Shown piece after piece: positions 12,601 to 23,837 of a stretch of 64,000 nt of DNA. Position 1 is the first letter of the stretch; every line of letters starts with the position of its first letter. The notes beneath the pieces were generated by a model, which worked only from the letters and a program-made list of their open reading frames with translations, ran no database searches and was not told where the DNA came from. Both the position numbers and the translations under genes were made by a program. Origin of the DNA: Balanoglossus misakiensis. Its lineage: Eukaryota; Hemichordata. The stretch is taken from contig CM082576.2 of the NCBI GenBank assembly GCA_040954595.2, forward strand, positions 19,840,001 to 19,904,000, written 5' to 3'.

Positions 12601-15600
12601 GGGTTGTATTTACCACTCACACTTGTCTTTAATTTGTACACTGCGACTCACAACCACACTCGCAGCTATACGGCCCACCTAACAGGTCATATCAGGCGAT
12701 ATAAACATATTAACATCTACACCTTTTTATAATATTAATTTTGGACACAGTTTTAATCCTTTCACCACCATGGTTCAGTCCAAACCAATTGTTTTCTATG
12801 GTAAGGTTTGACCTCTATAGAGGAAACTGGGAGTGAAAGGGTTAAAGTACATAACAACTGAGGAGTATAGGCACTCACCACATTCTTCTCCAACAAGAAC
12901 ACTACCATTGGAACAGAATATTGTACTTTCAACTTGTAATGTCTCAGCGTCGACCGAATATTCAGCTGTATCAAAAGGACCATTCTTGACTGCATCTTCA
13001 ATAACTACAACTGCAGCATCAGCAGAGCTAATGGATAAAACAACAGGCAAAAAATTCTTACATATGCCACATTACAATACCAACCAGAAGTGTGTACTGT
13101 AAACTGAATTGTTTTCACGACAGGAAATTTTCGCGATATTAAAAGAGGCGACTGTTACGTGAGGACGAATTTTCGAGTTCTCGTATTTCACTAACTGCAT
13201 CATTATCTCCAAAAACATTTTACACAACTTTTTATTTTAAGGTTTTTTTGACCAGCACATGTTTTGCAGAAATTTACTGCTCGCGAAAATAACACGTTTT
13301 GCAGTATATTTCGAATGCATGAATCTTTAGAATACAGGATGCCGCAACATGAAGGAAGGTGGGCAGAAATGATGGGGTTGCCAAAAACTGAAAATGTTTG
13401 AGTGTTAAGACACAAAATAATTTGTTTTCACTTGCATGAATGGACTATTTTGCAATAATGCAAACACCAGCTGTATAGGGAATACAGAGCTGGTCCTCAC
13501 ACAGCCTGGGATCAGTACCCTAGACATGTCACCAAAGTCATTTCAATAGAACAGAAGGGGAATGAAATACTCGAAAAATAACAATTACTACTCACGCATT
13601 GGTTGTGAAACTGAACTGAACCACAAGCTGAGTATCAGCCTGTCTCTTTCTTCGGTTTGAGGCGCCGCGGGTTATTTCAAGGTCATCAAAGTTGCATTCA
13701 CCGCCACAAATACCAAACAAATCATTCAGATAGTTGATAGTGTTCATAAAACTGATCCTCAATTGCTGGATGACACCATTGTTACATGTACCAGCCTGTG
13801 AATTGTATGACACGCCACAATTCACTCCACGTTGAGTCTTCCCAGGAGCTGCAGTAGAACAATACAAACAAACAAATTTTGTTAAAGATGCAATTTTCAA
13901 TCTAGCGAACGATGTATTGACTTAGACTGCGAAACCGCTTAGCCAATCAGGAAAGTTACAGCTGCTTACCCAGAACAAAATATTAAGAAAATAGCTCAAA
14001 TGTACTGGAGCTTTATATTGGGGTAAGCAGATATGATGTTAACAAATTATCTACCTGTAATCACAACCTTGACATACTGTAAAGCAAGAATTTGCATTAC
14101 TCATATTTCTCTTTTCATTTATAACTAAAAGAAAATTGTCTCAATGCTGGAATACCCCCTCTCACAACTCTCTCTCTTTGGAGAATTTTCTGAATGTGCA
14201 TGTGCCACCTGATTATATTTCTTTACTGATACCAAATCATTTTTTTCTCACCTGAACATCCAGGGAAGGTGAATTCCTCGTCTGGATTCTCAGGATTAAA
14301 AGATCCTTCACTATGGCAGAGATAGTAAGGTGCTGGCAGGCTTGCAAACTTGTATCCTGGTAAACAATCCACCTGACAGAACACACCCGACTCAAACTCA
14401 TTACAGATGGAAATACCTTTAACTGGTGGTGCTGGCTTTTCACAATCAAATGATGTAAAAGAAAGGAGAACACAGTTTATTTGTCTATATATATATTTTT
14501 AATTTTATTTCATCTATCATCCAACAGGCAAATACTACCCAAATGTCTGTGTCTCATATATCATCCAACAGGCAAATACTACCCAAATGTCCAGGTCTAG
14601 GTAACGAACCCACAACCCTAGCCACTAGGGCACAATGCCTCTTTTACCAGGTTCACACAGGGTAAAATTTGAGACACTATTTGCCAGTGCTAACCACAGA
14701 GCATTAATCCTTTGAGTCATGTTGTGTCCACACACACAAAGTTTATGTATGGGTGCTGAGGCTCGGCCCCATAGACAATGGGTTGCGGAGAGGTGTTAAT
14801 CCTTACACCGGCTCAGGTCTGGCTGGCAGAGCCGTCTAAAATCTGAGACGTTTCAGGACCACTTACACCGTCCACACATGTTTTTTTAAGACAGTATCAA
14901 TTCTGAGATGCTTCAGAACTGTCTTAATGGTGTATGTGTGACACCCATATTTATTACACAGTCAAATCTTTTAAACAGAACACCAACACATTAACATGTT
15001 TCTATGTAAAAGGGACTAGGAAAAGCTGTTGGTTGAAGAGAGGTTTCCCGATTAGACAGGGTTTGTTTTAGACGGGTTTGAGTGTCCTTGTATGTTCTGA
15101 ATGATGTTGTTATAATTTTTGATAGTTACATAGGGACAAAAGTGATAATGATGCAATCATATTACTGTAAAACGGCAAATTTTCCCAAACTTCGGCAAAA
15201 AAAAAGAAGAAAATAAAGTCGCATAAAATGTTTTTCAGAGATAACAGAGTAGTTAGTAAAATACTAGAATGCGGAAATTTAATTCTCGTGTCACAGTTGC
15301 CTCTTTTGATATATTGCAAAATATTTTCTGTCACGAAAATGTCCCGTTTTACAGTATGTGACAAGACATAACAAGGGGTAGAGATGACAATTTGTCAAGA
15401 TATTAATTAATTTGTAAAGTTTATGTATGAATGATAAAAAAATTCACTCACGCAGTACATAGAGTAAAAAGTTGCACTGTGCATTGTTGCCAGCTGTATC
15501 TGAAGCAACATAGCTGATCTGGTAGGTTCCCCAGGAAAAGGTGTCACCTGTAAGAACAAAATTATGCACATCATTACAGGCATGGGTGCTAAAGCCAAAA

Positions 15601-18018
15601 TAGCTTCCGTTTCTTGAATGTTTTTCATGATTTTCTTTTCAAACTTAGAATGGTCCATTTAAGTGAGCTATCTGGTGGGTATACACAGGCATATTATCAA
15701 CTCCTGATTGTGACTGTACATATAAACATGAACAAGATATGTATACTAAACAGATATGGTGCCGCACACGTTTATTCAACTGCCCATTGTAAGAGAACAC
15801 AACATTTGTGGTATGGGTATCCCCAGTAGTAGTGGAGAATATTAAGTACTTTACTGATTAAAGGCCTTGCTCAACAGTTGGTCAAATCTTTTGTTTCCAA
15901 TAAACAATTACGTGCAAACACAAATGCTTTCGAGTTTTAACTTCATTGTACTGCCCTGGGATCGAGGAAAGGGCCTATAAACATATGGTAATAGTATCAG
16001 CAATTGAGGCTTTAATACTTGGAAGCAAGATCATCTGTCGCACATAGGATGTGCTAGCCATATATGAGTAACGGCCACAAGAATAAACTGTACCAGTATG
16101 CTTCATACTGACCATAATCTTAGGAAAGTTGTCTCAGCTTGTTGGTTTCTGTTTAGATCAACTCCCCACCCCACCCCGATAAAAAAAACTTAGTTAGTGT
16201 GAATGTTATATATTATCTATAATCAGAAATGATATTTTATAGGAAACTTACCCATTGTGTAGGTTTGTGTCACATTGGCAATGGCGACATAATCTGTAAA
16301 TATAGGCTCCTGCCATACTCCTGTTGTCAAGCTATTAGGACTAATTATACGGGTCGTATTGGGACAGTTAATGACTTCAGGAGCGTGTTTATCTGAAGAA
16401 AAAAAAATGAAAGAATAACAAATGTTTGTAAATTAAACAACTGGTCCACACCCCCTATGCATACACTGGTACATTTAGGTAAATGCACTACTAGATGTTA
16501 ATATCTGTCACATATTCATGAGAAATCCAGATATTGTTAAGTGCTTGTTTTCTGATACATGTGAATAGACTAGATCACTGTCAAGAAACACTACAAGATA
16601 GGACAGGAGTCATGAGATGGTATCCATAGGCATAATAACTGATATGATCAATTACACTCATGATAAGCCTAGTTCTTGGAACAGCAGAAACTGATGATGA
16701 TGATGGTGATGATGATGACGATGATGATGATGATGGTGGTGGTGGTGGTGGTGATGATGATTATGATGATGATGATGGTGATGGTGGTTGTGAATAGTAT
16801 CATTACATTCAGTGTTAAATACATGTACGGTAGAAACAAAAAGAGTGAGCGATACAGGCATGGGCAGATGATGATTCCCTATACTTCCTAAAGTAGGGAG
16901 ATTGCAGGCTGTGTGATTGGAGTACAACACACAGCAGCTAGGGGCTGGTGAATGTACACAGGAAAAACTACTCAAAATTTCACACAGTTTTCCCTGGACA
17001 GACACAACATTACAAGGAGAGCTGTGTTAAAGTAAGGATTTAGGATTAATCAACTCTGTGAATATGACCCAATTTCTCCTCGTCAGATTATGCATAAAAT
17101 TGTTTGATAGTAATGAATAAGGCTATTTACCAACAGGTGTGCATGGTGAACCAGAGTAACCAATTGGGCACCTGGTACTTCCACAAGCTGATGGCTGGAT
17201 TTTGACCACACTACCCAATAACTCTTGATCCATTTCAACCCACATGACATGATTGCCAAGTGGACTTTGTGAACAGTTCAAAGCCAGACTCTGGATTTCA
17301 ACAGGAGTCAATACATAATCGTATACATTCATCTGTGTAACATCACCATGGAAGCTAAAATAGTTGTCAAGGAGTCCATTTTCGTCATAGCTTTGACCAA
17401 GAATTACCATACAGCTGTTGAAAAACAAGAGAATAATGAATTCATTAAAAGTGCTGGTAAGAAGTTGTCAAAAATAAACTGTGAAAATCAGTATCGTTCC
17501 GCATAAGTTTGAATTTGAAAGTGCCACGAAGATAGCTTTGCTGATGTCCATAGTTTGCTCCCTCGATTTTTTTGGCCAGTTTTGTTGTAAGTCGCAACAT
17601 GTTATGATGATATTGTATTGTCATGTAGGAGTAAGACAAGCTACCTAGCAGATAAGTTATAAACAAGATAACTGCTTCACAAATAAATGGTTCACTTCTC
17701 TTGAGGCTTGGGAAAACTTGACAGTATAGGAAAATATAGAATTTTAACATGTGATGATGACAATTTTCTATGGCTTTGTAGGAGTTAAAAATGTTCGGAG
17801 TTCCACTAGCAACTTACTTTTCTGAGTCATCGATACCTGTCCAGGATGGAAGGGGTGATGTTACTGCAACACCATTCAAGTAAACTGCCACAATGCCTTC
17901 TTCAATTACCATGACAACATTATGCCACGAGTTGTCATCTACTGATACGGTTACACCATTTGTACTGACAGATAGACTTCTGTCCAGGACAAGAAGGGTA
18001 CTATCAACTTGGGTTAAG
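8924..18018 (-). CDS. Single-pass membrane protein with pentraxin/LamG, HYR, CCP, GCC2/GCC3 and EGF domains (3' part of gene)
   Basis: Fifteen minus-strand exons can be chained with matching phases: 17818-18018, 17131-17414, 16252-16392, 15452-15547, 14252 to about 14450, 13596-13848, 12879-13027, 12123-12284, 11730-11891, 11318-11485, 11019-11180, 10327-10449, 9905-10033, 9541-9637, 8924-9188. Apart from the acceptor of the CCP exon, all introns have GT-AG borders. From N to C the product has a concanavalin-like LamG/pentraxin domain, HYR, CCP, a Cys-rich module with a basic RRKRQ site, four GCC2/GCC3 repeats, two EGF domains, a transmembrane helix and an acidic tail. The parts list resembles SVEP1-type adhesion proteins, but with a membrane anchor. 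The first exon found starts mid-codon, so the 5' end lies elsewhere. Function in cell adhesion or ligand binding is inferred from the domains. Confidence 0.85.
9905..10449 (-). CDS. Two EGF-like exons
   Basis: Exon 10327-10449 encodes a six-cysteine EGF domain with CHPNATCRNLVPGYEC and CKTGFTGDG. Exon 9905-10033 encodes a second with CSNNAVC and CECTDEYQGETC. Both are phase 1-1. The second leads directly into the transmembrane exon. Confidence 0.85.
10120..10255. repeat. Short dispersed repeat (MITE-like), copy 1
   Basis: Located in an intron of the membrane-protein gene. It shares GTTGATTCACTATATATCC, CAAACATAATTAATGG and AAAGGGCAGC with copies at 12415-12550, 23838-24165 and 27675-27860. 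Fuller copies end in TTAAAGGGAC-like sequence. Non-coding. Confidence 0.7.
11019..12284 (-). CDS. Four GCC2/GCC3 (ephrin-receptor-like) exons
   Basis: Exons 12123-12284, 11730-11891, 11318-11485 and 11019-11180 are 162, 162, 168 and 162 bp, all phase 1 at both ends. Each encodes one Cys-rich repeat of the form C-x-x-G-x-Y/F followed by C-x-x-C-P-x-G and G-x-x (for example CEKCPVGTY and CQPCPTGYTTG). The uniform size and phase indicate growth by exon duplication. Confidence 0.85.
12415..12550. repeat. Short dispersed repeat (MITE-like), copy 2
   Basis: Same family and orientation as 10120-10255, again in an intron of the same gene. It extends to GAGACTTTGTCCC at its right side. Confidence 0.7.
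12879..13848 (-). CDS. Two exons with a cysteine-rich module and basic cleavage-like site
   Basis: Exon 13596-13848 contains NCGVSYNSQAGTC, ICGGECNFDDLEI and the basic run NRRKRQ, which looks like a furin-type site. Exon 12879-13027 continues with AVVVIEDAV and ends at a cysteine pair leading into the GCC repeats. The phase is 2 between them and 1 afterwards. I do not recognise the domain by name; it occurs between CCP and GCC2/GCC3 modules here. Confidence 0.6.
14252..14450 (-). CDS. CCP/sushi-like exon, 5' border uncertain
   Basis: The frame reads DCEKPAPPVKG, then CQVDCLPGYKF and ends FPGC, a CCP-like cysteine pattern. The donor at 14252 is clear. No AG lies just before the first cysteine: the sequence there is TTTCTTTTACATCATTTG. 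A phase-compatible AG occurs only inside the domain, after AAAAGCC. Either the first cysteine is lost in the mature message, the acceptor is unusual, or the sequence has an error. Confidence 0.6.
14512..14650 (-). repeat. tRNA-derived SINE candidate
   Basis: On the minus strand the sequence has a GTGCCCTAGTGGCTAGGG segment resembling a tRNA A box and GGGTTCGTTACC resembling a B box. Next to it a stretch of about 33 bp (ATCATCCAACAGGCAAATAC and following) occurs twice in tandem. It lies in an intron. A functional tRNA is not supported. Confidence 0.5.
15452..16392 (-). CDS. Two exons encoding an HYR domain
   Basis: Exon 16252-16392 opens with DKHAPEVINCPN, the usual start of HYR (hyalin repeat) domains. 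Exon 15452-15547 closes it with YQISYVASDTAGNNAQC, the conserved end. Phase 1 at both ends agrees with the domain-shuffling exons around it. HYR is an Ig-like extracellular adhesion module. Confidence 0.85.
16685..16795. repeat. GAT/GGT microsatellite
   Basis: An imperfect trinucleotide run in an intron. The His-rich and Met/Val-rich open frames over it are artefacts of the repeat. Confidence 0.9.
17131..18018 (-). CDS. Two exons encoding a pentraxin/LamG-like domain
   Basis: Exon 17818-18018 contains DNSWHNVVMVI and VAVYLNGVAV, the typical strands of a concanavalin-like (LamG/pentraxin) fold. Exon 17131-17414 contains FHGDVTQMNVYDYVLTP and then a Cys-containing stretch with CPIGYSGSPC. The intron between them is phase 2 and GTAAGT is used as the first donor. 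This is the most N-terminal part visible. The preceding exon was not found before the repeats that start near 18240. Confidence 0.8.
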
Positions 18019-18239
18019 CTGCCAAGAAATTCAAAACAGAGATTAGACATAAATCGGTGCATCAGCTGGTACTTTTGGGAAATTATCACACTTTTTTCAA
18101 ACTGCACCACCTTTAGCCCATACAGAAGTATGCACTGAACTATGTACAAGTATTATGAACCCTAAGTATGAGTGCATATGCAAGTTTAAACCAGACAAAT
18201 AATAAATCTTCGCCGCAAAGGAATATGGTCGCCACCGTG

Positions 18240-19460
18240 AGAAAATGCAAAATACAATTAAAGTTGCAAGCAGCGTTGGCGGGGCACAAGCGGTTCCCAT
18301 GGTAACAAGCAAATGCCAAGGCTGTATCTGCTGTGGATACCAAGATATTGGAAAGTAGGTCAAAGGTCACCTGAGGTCACCCCAAATTTGGGCAAAAAAA
18401 TCGGACCCCATACTAGTCTAGGTCCAACAAAAACCAAACACCTAGCTCTATTGGTTCGCCTAGAATTAGGTATGCGCATAATTAATGAGGTATTGTGTAA
18501 GACTCCATATCTGCTCCATCGGCCCTCCAAAAGCCAGGACTCTAACTGCTGTGGATGCTGAGATATGGGAAATTAGATCAAAGGTCATCCAAGGTCACCC
18601 AAAATTTGGGCATAAAATTTTGACCCCAGAGTGGGCCATGTCCAACTAAAACCAGACCTCTAGCCCTATTGGTTAGCCTGGAATTAGATATGCAGAAAAA
18701 TGATGTTTCAGAAATAGGTCAAGGGTCATTGCCAAAATTACCAAAATAGTTGTGTCATGTCCTGGCAGCATTGGTACCCATGTCCACAAAATTCATGACT
18801 GTGGTGCTTTTACAAGAGGAGGTATGGGGATATGCATATATAATTAGTTGTTTTAAAACTGGGTCAAAGGTCATGTCAAAATTGCCCCGAAAAATTGTAA
18901 CAACTTCCGGTCATATGATGACTCATATCCAAAAAAAGAATTTACGTGCTGTCAACATTTTGGCTACAAAACAGAATTTTCATTTTTCAATGGTTTTCCG
19001 AAAATCCAACATGGCCGCCATAATGATCGACCAATCACAGTGCGCTTCGCAAACTTGATAAACATAGGTTAGGTGACCACATACCCCGAATCCTGTGACT
19101 CGGCAATCGCTGGTTCTGGAGAAGAAGATTTTTAAAGTTTTAAGTAGTTTTACAGAAAATCAATTGTAGCAAAAAAACTTTATGTGTGACGTCATGATTT
19201 CAATGGGGTAAAATGATGGACAGAAGGTAGGCTACCTGTACACCAAATTTGAACTCGATCGGCCCAGTAGTTTTTGAGAAGGACTCGTTTAACGATTGTC
19301 AGGAAATGCAATATGGCCGCCAGGTCACGTGACTAATTAAATATTCACGAGCCACTGCACGTCTACTCATTGGCCCCTATCACCCTACCAAGTTTCAGCC
19401 CCCAAGGTGCAGCGGTTTTCCAGATCTACCTGGCCGAATTTCTCGGAAGAAGAAGAAGAA
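18240..19460 (+). repeat. Dispersed repeat family D, copy 1
   Basis: It starts near AATTAAAGTTGCAAGCAGC and contains GGTCAAAGGTCACCTGAGG, TTGGTTCGCCTAGAATTAGG and TTCTGGAGAAGAAGATTTTT. It ends in CTCGG followed by a GAA run. The block AGGTCA...CCAAAATTTGGGCA occurs twice within it. The family also appears at 19461-20198 and, inverted, at 63780-63995. No long open frame. Confidence 0.75.
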
Positions 19461-20198
19461 GAAGAAGAATTAAAGCTGCGAGCAGCATTGTTGGGCCCAA
19501 GCGCTGATCTTGAATTATATATGCAAAGTATGAATGAGAAGAAACAGAATTTTCTATCGGATGTATTATCTCATGACATAACAATGATGTGTGTATTTTT
19601 GCTGCTGAAATAGGGTGAAGTAGGTCAAAGGTCACCTGAGGTCACCCAACATTTGGGCAATTTTTTTTTACCCATACTGGTCCATGTCCAACAAAAACCA
19701 AAACTCTAGCTCTATTGGTTCGCCTGTAATTAGGTATGTGCATAATTAATGAGGTCAGCAGAGGTCAAAGGGGTCATGAAAAGTAGCAAAATATTTTGAT
19801 CACACACTAATCCACATTCATCAAAAACCAAACCTCTAGCCCTATAGGTTAGCCTGGAATTAGATATGCAGAAATAATAACGCGTGATAATTAGGTCAAA
19901 GGTCATGTGAAAAATCGCCAAAAAATTGTTATATATTTTAGTCACATGACAATTGATATCCATAAAAAGAATTTGTATGCTATCAATTTTTGGACTAGAA
20001 AAAGGAATTTCAATTTTTCTCTGTTTTTTACAAAATCCAATATGGCCACCATAATCTTCGACCAATCACAATGCTCTTTGCAAACTTGATAGACATCAGT
20101 GTAGTGACCATACTCCCCGAATCTTGCGACTCAGTCATCGCTCGTTCTGGAGAAGAAGATTTTTGGAGTTTAACTATGGTTTTACAAAAAAACAATAA
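19461..20198 (+). repeat. Dispersed repeat family D, copy 2 (3' truncated)
   Basis: It begins AATTAAAGCTGCGAGCAGC right after the GAA run that ends copy 1. It follows copy 1 through TTCTGGAGAAGAAGATTTTT and then stops where the OB-fold unit starts (CCCGCTGTACCTCCGC, about 20200). The OB-fold unit therefore probably arrived after, or recombined into, this repeat. Confidence 0.7.
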
Positions 20199-20199
20199 A

Positions 20200-21461
20200 C
20201 CCGCTGTACCTCCGCATGTCTCCACAAGAGCTAGGAGCTCAAAATCGGTCGGACGCAGACCAGCGGTCTGTCAGGTGTAGTAACCGTAACACCAATAAAG
20301 GTAGGTTTTCATTGATTCTAATAGGTCTCCGTTCATCAACATTTCAAATATTCTCCATAATCCAGTAGTTGCCACTGTACTTGAATGAAATATTTCCTTT
20401 CAAACTTCCAAATGGTAACCGAATCTCAAATCGCAAATCTTTCCATTTTAATAACGAAGTCGGATGCCGAAATTACCAACTCACTTTTTCTATCGGACTC
20501 CATCATTCTAATACTTTACTTCAATGTTCAACAATTGTGTAAAACAATATCCACTCTCAATCTATATTTCAGGTTTAACGGCGTAATGGCATCCCCGGCC
20601 TTTGCTCTATCATAGAGGCAAATGGTATTATCTCTTCCAGTGGAAAAGTTGCGGAGCTGTACGTATTCTCCCTTCTATAATCTGTTCAGCCACTTCGGAT
20701 TTTCTTTCCAGAATTTAAGTTCCAGAACGTTGCCATCGTGCTGCATACAAGGCACGCTAAACAGTTTCCCGTTGGCGGAATTCCGGATCTCGACATCCTC
20801 CATGACGCGCAATTTCACAGCCATGCCTTGGCTGGTTGCAGATGATGGAGCTAAGGTACGTAACAATCGCACCCCGAAACGCCTGGGCCCTTTTTTGTGT
20901 GTAGTCATTGTGGGTATGTTAACCTCCCATGTCCTTCCTTTTTAGAAATTTAGTATACAAAACTGGATGACCGATTATGTTTTAGAGACCTTTCCCGAAT
21001 CCACCTGAAGCCCAGTCGGAATGTCTTGGGATGTAACCTAAATTCAATATTGCCGCCTCCATGCGTTCACTTGCATTTGAAAATACGTTGATTTTATCGT
21101 CGATTAGCGGTGTTTATTCTCAGTATCAATTTAAACGCGGCACTCGCTCACAAGTCATATTCTAGAAAGAAAGAAAAAATGATAGTTTCGAGTACAGATT
21201 ACATGTATTTTAAAACGAGGTTTGGTAACAATGGTATCACTACTAAATGACTTACAATCGATGTTTTTAATTGTCTTTGCACCACAGTATGAATCCGGTG
21301 ATGGTAAATCGCATTCAACTTAGAAGGCATGGAGAAAGCGCAACTGATGGTAACTGGGATGCCAAACTGAAACTTTTGGGAGAGAAAACCTTGCCATGTA
21401 CGGACGTGGGTGTCACAGTTAAACTTGGGTTAAATACTACAGCGACAACCGAAGTCCCGTT
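20200..21461 (+). pseudogene. OB-fold gene copy A, with its first coding exon inverted
   Basis: Plus-strand order: a leader exon ending at donor 20300, an intron, and acceptor at 20572. Then come 26 bases of the first coding exon, including ATGGCATCCCCGG, followed by the body of that exon in reverse orientation (20599 to about 20850). After that the forward flank GCTAAGGTACG resumes and exon 3 starts at 21287. The reversed exon carries a TAG after LNRL. Exon 3 encodes LLGEKTLPC and LNTTATTEVP in a frame that is not in phase with the intact copy, and its donor GT reads TT. Compare copy C at 48580-49486. This copy cannot give the protein. Confidence 0.7.
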
Positions 21462-21746
21462 GAGATATGATATGTGGTAGTGCATGTCCACATGAGTGCC
21501 GTGTACTAGCCTCTCTCTCTGTAAATCCATCCAGGCTACTGCTTTCTGTACATTGGAGAGAAATGAGAACAAGATGGTTAAATCATATTTTGTATAAGAT
21601 GGTGTTGACGAAAATAAGATGCATGTGAATTGTAGGACTGAAATGTTTCTGTAATGAATACTAAATTAAAAGTTCACAACTTGCATGCAGATAGTAAGTG
21701 CTGGGGAAGTTGCAGGGTGGAGATTGCTTTGGTTTAGTTAACTTAC

Positions 21747-22067
21747 TCAATCTTTGTGACTGTTGCATTTCTTGATTGATAGAGTAGTGTACATGCATTG
21801 GTAGGTTTTCTAATATGGCCTCCTCTGTACCCAAGGTCTGGCATAAGGTGGGACACTGTAAGTATTTGCCGTCTGACACAGAAGATGCCACTTCTAGAAA
21901 AAAATAAGAAGGACAGAATGTGATTGGTAAGACACAGAGACGTGAACATGTACACAAAATGATAGGAAATTGGTGGAAGCAAGTACTGCAGTTAATACTT
22001 ACTCATCTATGTCTATTCCCTCAAATATCCCTTCTACCATATCATCACCATTTGGTTCTTTTAACAC
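21747..22067 (-). pseudogene. Exons 4 and 5 of the OB-fold gene, inverted relative to exon 3
   Basis: Exon 22003-22067 (acceptor after CCCTAAG, donor GTAAGT) encodes VLKEPNGDDMVEGIFEG and so on. Exon 21747-21893 (acceptor TTTCTAG, donor GTAAGT) encodes a stretch beginning SGIFCVRRQILTV. Phases 0-2 and 2-2 join cleanly. In copy B the equivalent of the first exon follows exon 3 on the same strand. Here both lie on the strand opposite to exon 3 of copy A, so the gene is rearranged. I do not recognise the domain. Confidence 0.5.
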
Positions 22068-22099
22068 CTTAGGGAAAAATTGAGAGTTACATTAGAAGC

Positions 22100-23215
22100 A
22101 CCGACAATAGGAGGGGGGGGGGTAAGGTTTGCAGAGAACAAGTTTTTTTTATGAACATTTGTGAAAATCAGAAATTAGTGACATGTAGGATTTCAATTTT
22201 ATGATGTAACATTGTTTTCTTTTCAACATCAGTTCTCTGAGTAAAAAGATGGCCATGTAAATTTTCTCTAAGTTTGTTAGAGAAATAAAGTACATGTACA
22301 ACTTTAATGTTTCACTAATTGAGTTTCAGTGTTCTTGTATTGTCTCCTTTGCCCCATGTCAACCTCAAAGTAAATATCAAATTTGCCATTTTTGACTTAT
22401 TTGTCCTTGTAGTGGGCCACATAGCATTTTAGTGCAACTTATGAAAATCTGAAGAACCAAATGCCTAATTTACCCACTCTGCACAGATTTATGTCAATGG
22501 TACTGACTTGATGATCGGTATAGCGCCCTCTGTGGTAGGGGGTGGGGGGTTAACCTAGCCTTTATATGTTTAGCCCTGTCCGGTTCCATTCCAATTGTAT
22601 CTATGGTAACCTTATTATCAGCAGTAAATGCCACAATTGTAAAACAGCAATAATTTTAGTATCAAGCACTCTGTGGAATTAAATATACCCTGTGTATTCT
22701 TTGTTTCCCATTAGTAATCATGCAACTTTGCCATTTTGGGCCTTCTGATTTGCTGTATGTGCTCACTAGTCCTTCCCAACGTCTCTGAATTAGAAGGCCA
22801 TTGTCATTTGTATAGTGTAGACACATTTCATTTTAGTACAACTGATGAAAGTCTCGTGAAAAACCAAATGCTTAATTTACCCACTGTGCAAAGATTATCT
22901 GAATGATATTGTGTTGATCGTCATATAGTATAGCGCCCTCTGCGATAGTATTTGGATGATTGTGCCAGGGAGAAGGGGGTACTGAGGGAGCAGATGCAGA
23001 TGACAGCAAGGCATATCCACTGAACAATGAGACGGTACGTGTTGTCAGCATTCAGGGAGAGTAAAAAGGGGAGCGCAAGAGACCAGGATGAAGAGACGAG
23101 CAGTATTGCATCATCTGTGGAAATAAATGCCAAGAGAAGGTAAGTGTGGAAGACAAGCACTTAGGGGTTATAAACAAATGTTTTTTTGTGGACAGTTTTA
23201 GTATCAAGCATTGTG
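22100..23215. repeat. Left-arm repeat block, inverted relative to 40200-43330
   Basis: Words such as TAGCGCCCTCTG, ATCTATGGTAACC and ACTTTGAGGTTGAC (complements in the right arm) match the 310-bp units and their outer flank at 43000-43320 in reverse orientation. AAAAAGATGGCCATGTAAAT at 22240 is the complement of the sequence near 43300. Two units are present here, against six on the right. Confidence 0.75.
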
Positions 23216-23243
23216 GAATTAAATATACACAGTGTGTGTTGTG

Positions 23244-23286
23244 TGTTAGATAGGTACATACATACATACATACATACATACATACA

Positions 23287-23320
<34 letters not shown>

Positions 23321-23531
23321 CATACATACATACATACATACATACATGCATGCATACATAGATACATAGATACATAGATACATACATACATACATACATA
23401 CATACATGCATACATACATGCATACATACATACATACATACATGCATGCATGCATGCATGCATGCATACATACATACATACATACATACATACATACATA
23501 CATACATACATACATACATACATACATACAT
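23244..23531. repeat. CATA tetranucleotide microsatellite
   Basis: About 290 bp of CATA repeats with CATG variants. The flank GTGTGTTGTGTGTTAGATAG recurs inverted beside the TATG run at 25399-25538. Cys-Met-Tyr-Val open frames here are artefacts. Confidence 0.95.
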
Positions 23532-23567
23532 GGAAAACACACAGCAAATGGACTCCTTTTTTATCAT

Positions 23568-23636
23568 CCTCACCAGGAATCGAACCAGGATCCCTTATCA
23601 CAAAGTGACAAGTGCGTTAACCATTACACCATGAGG
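23568..23636 (-). repeat. tRNA-like sequence, left arm
   Basis: On the minus strand it runs CCTCATGGTGTAATGG, then a TTGTC/GATAA stem around an ACTTTGT loop, then GGTTCGATTCC and TGAGG. The ends pair (CCTCA with TGAGG) and the A and B boxes are recognisable. The T stem has a mismatch and the residue before the anticodon is not T, so it looks like a tRNA-derived relic. A second copy is at 39997-40066 in the other arm. Confidence 0.5.
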
Positions 23637-23837
23637 ATTGTTTTATCTCCACTAACTGCCAACACACTGTCCAATTGCACATTCACTCACTGACATATTC
23701 AACACACCAGTTTTTTTATTTCAATAAAAATTCACAAATGCATGTGAGAAATAACAGAGAGTCAGAAATTGGCATCCACAGGAGTTACTGCATTGCTATA
23801 TGGTATTATAGAGCAGCCAATGCAGTCTAACACTTTT

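Noticed and set aside
16658-17005. Poly-histidine protein on the minus strand
   Set aside because: Translation of the GAT/GGT microsatellite within an intron of the membrane-protein gene.
20385-20615. 76-codon plus-strand open frame upstream of the flipped OB exon
   Set aside because: It lies in the intron after the leader exon and reads through the acceptor; the match in copy C is also intronic.
23568-23636. Functional tRNA gene
   Set aside because: The T stem has a mismatch, the residue before the anticodon is atypical, and the sequence is repeated within a dispersed element.
23052-23693. Long Cys-Met-Tyr-Val and Thr-Tyr-Ile-His open frames
   Set aside because: They are translations of the CATA/TATG microsatellite in different frames.
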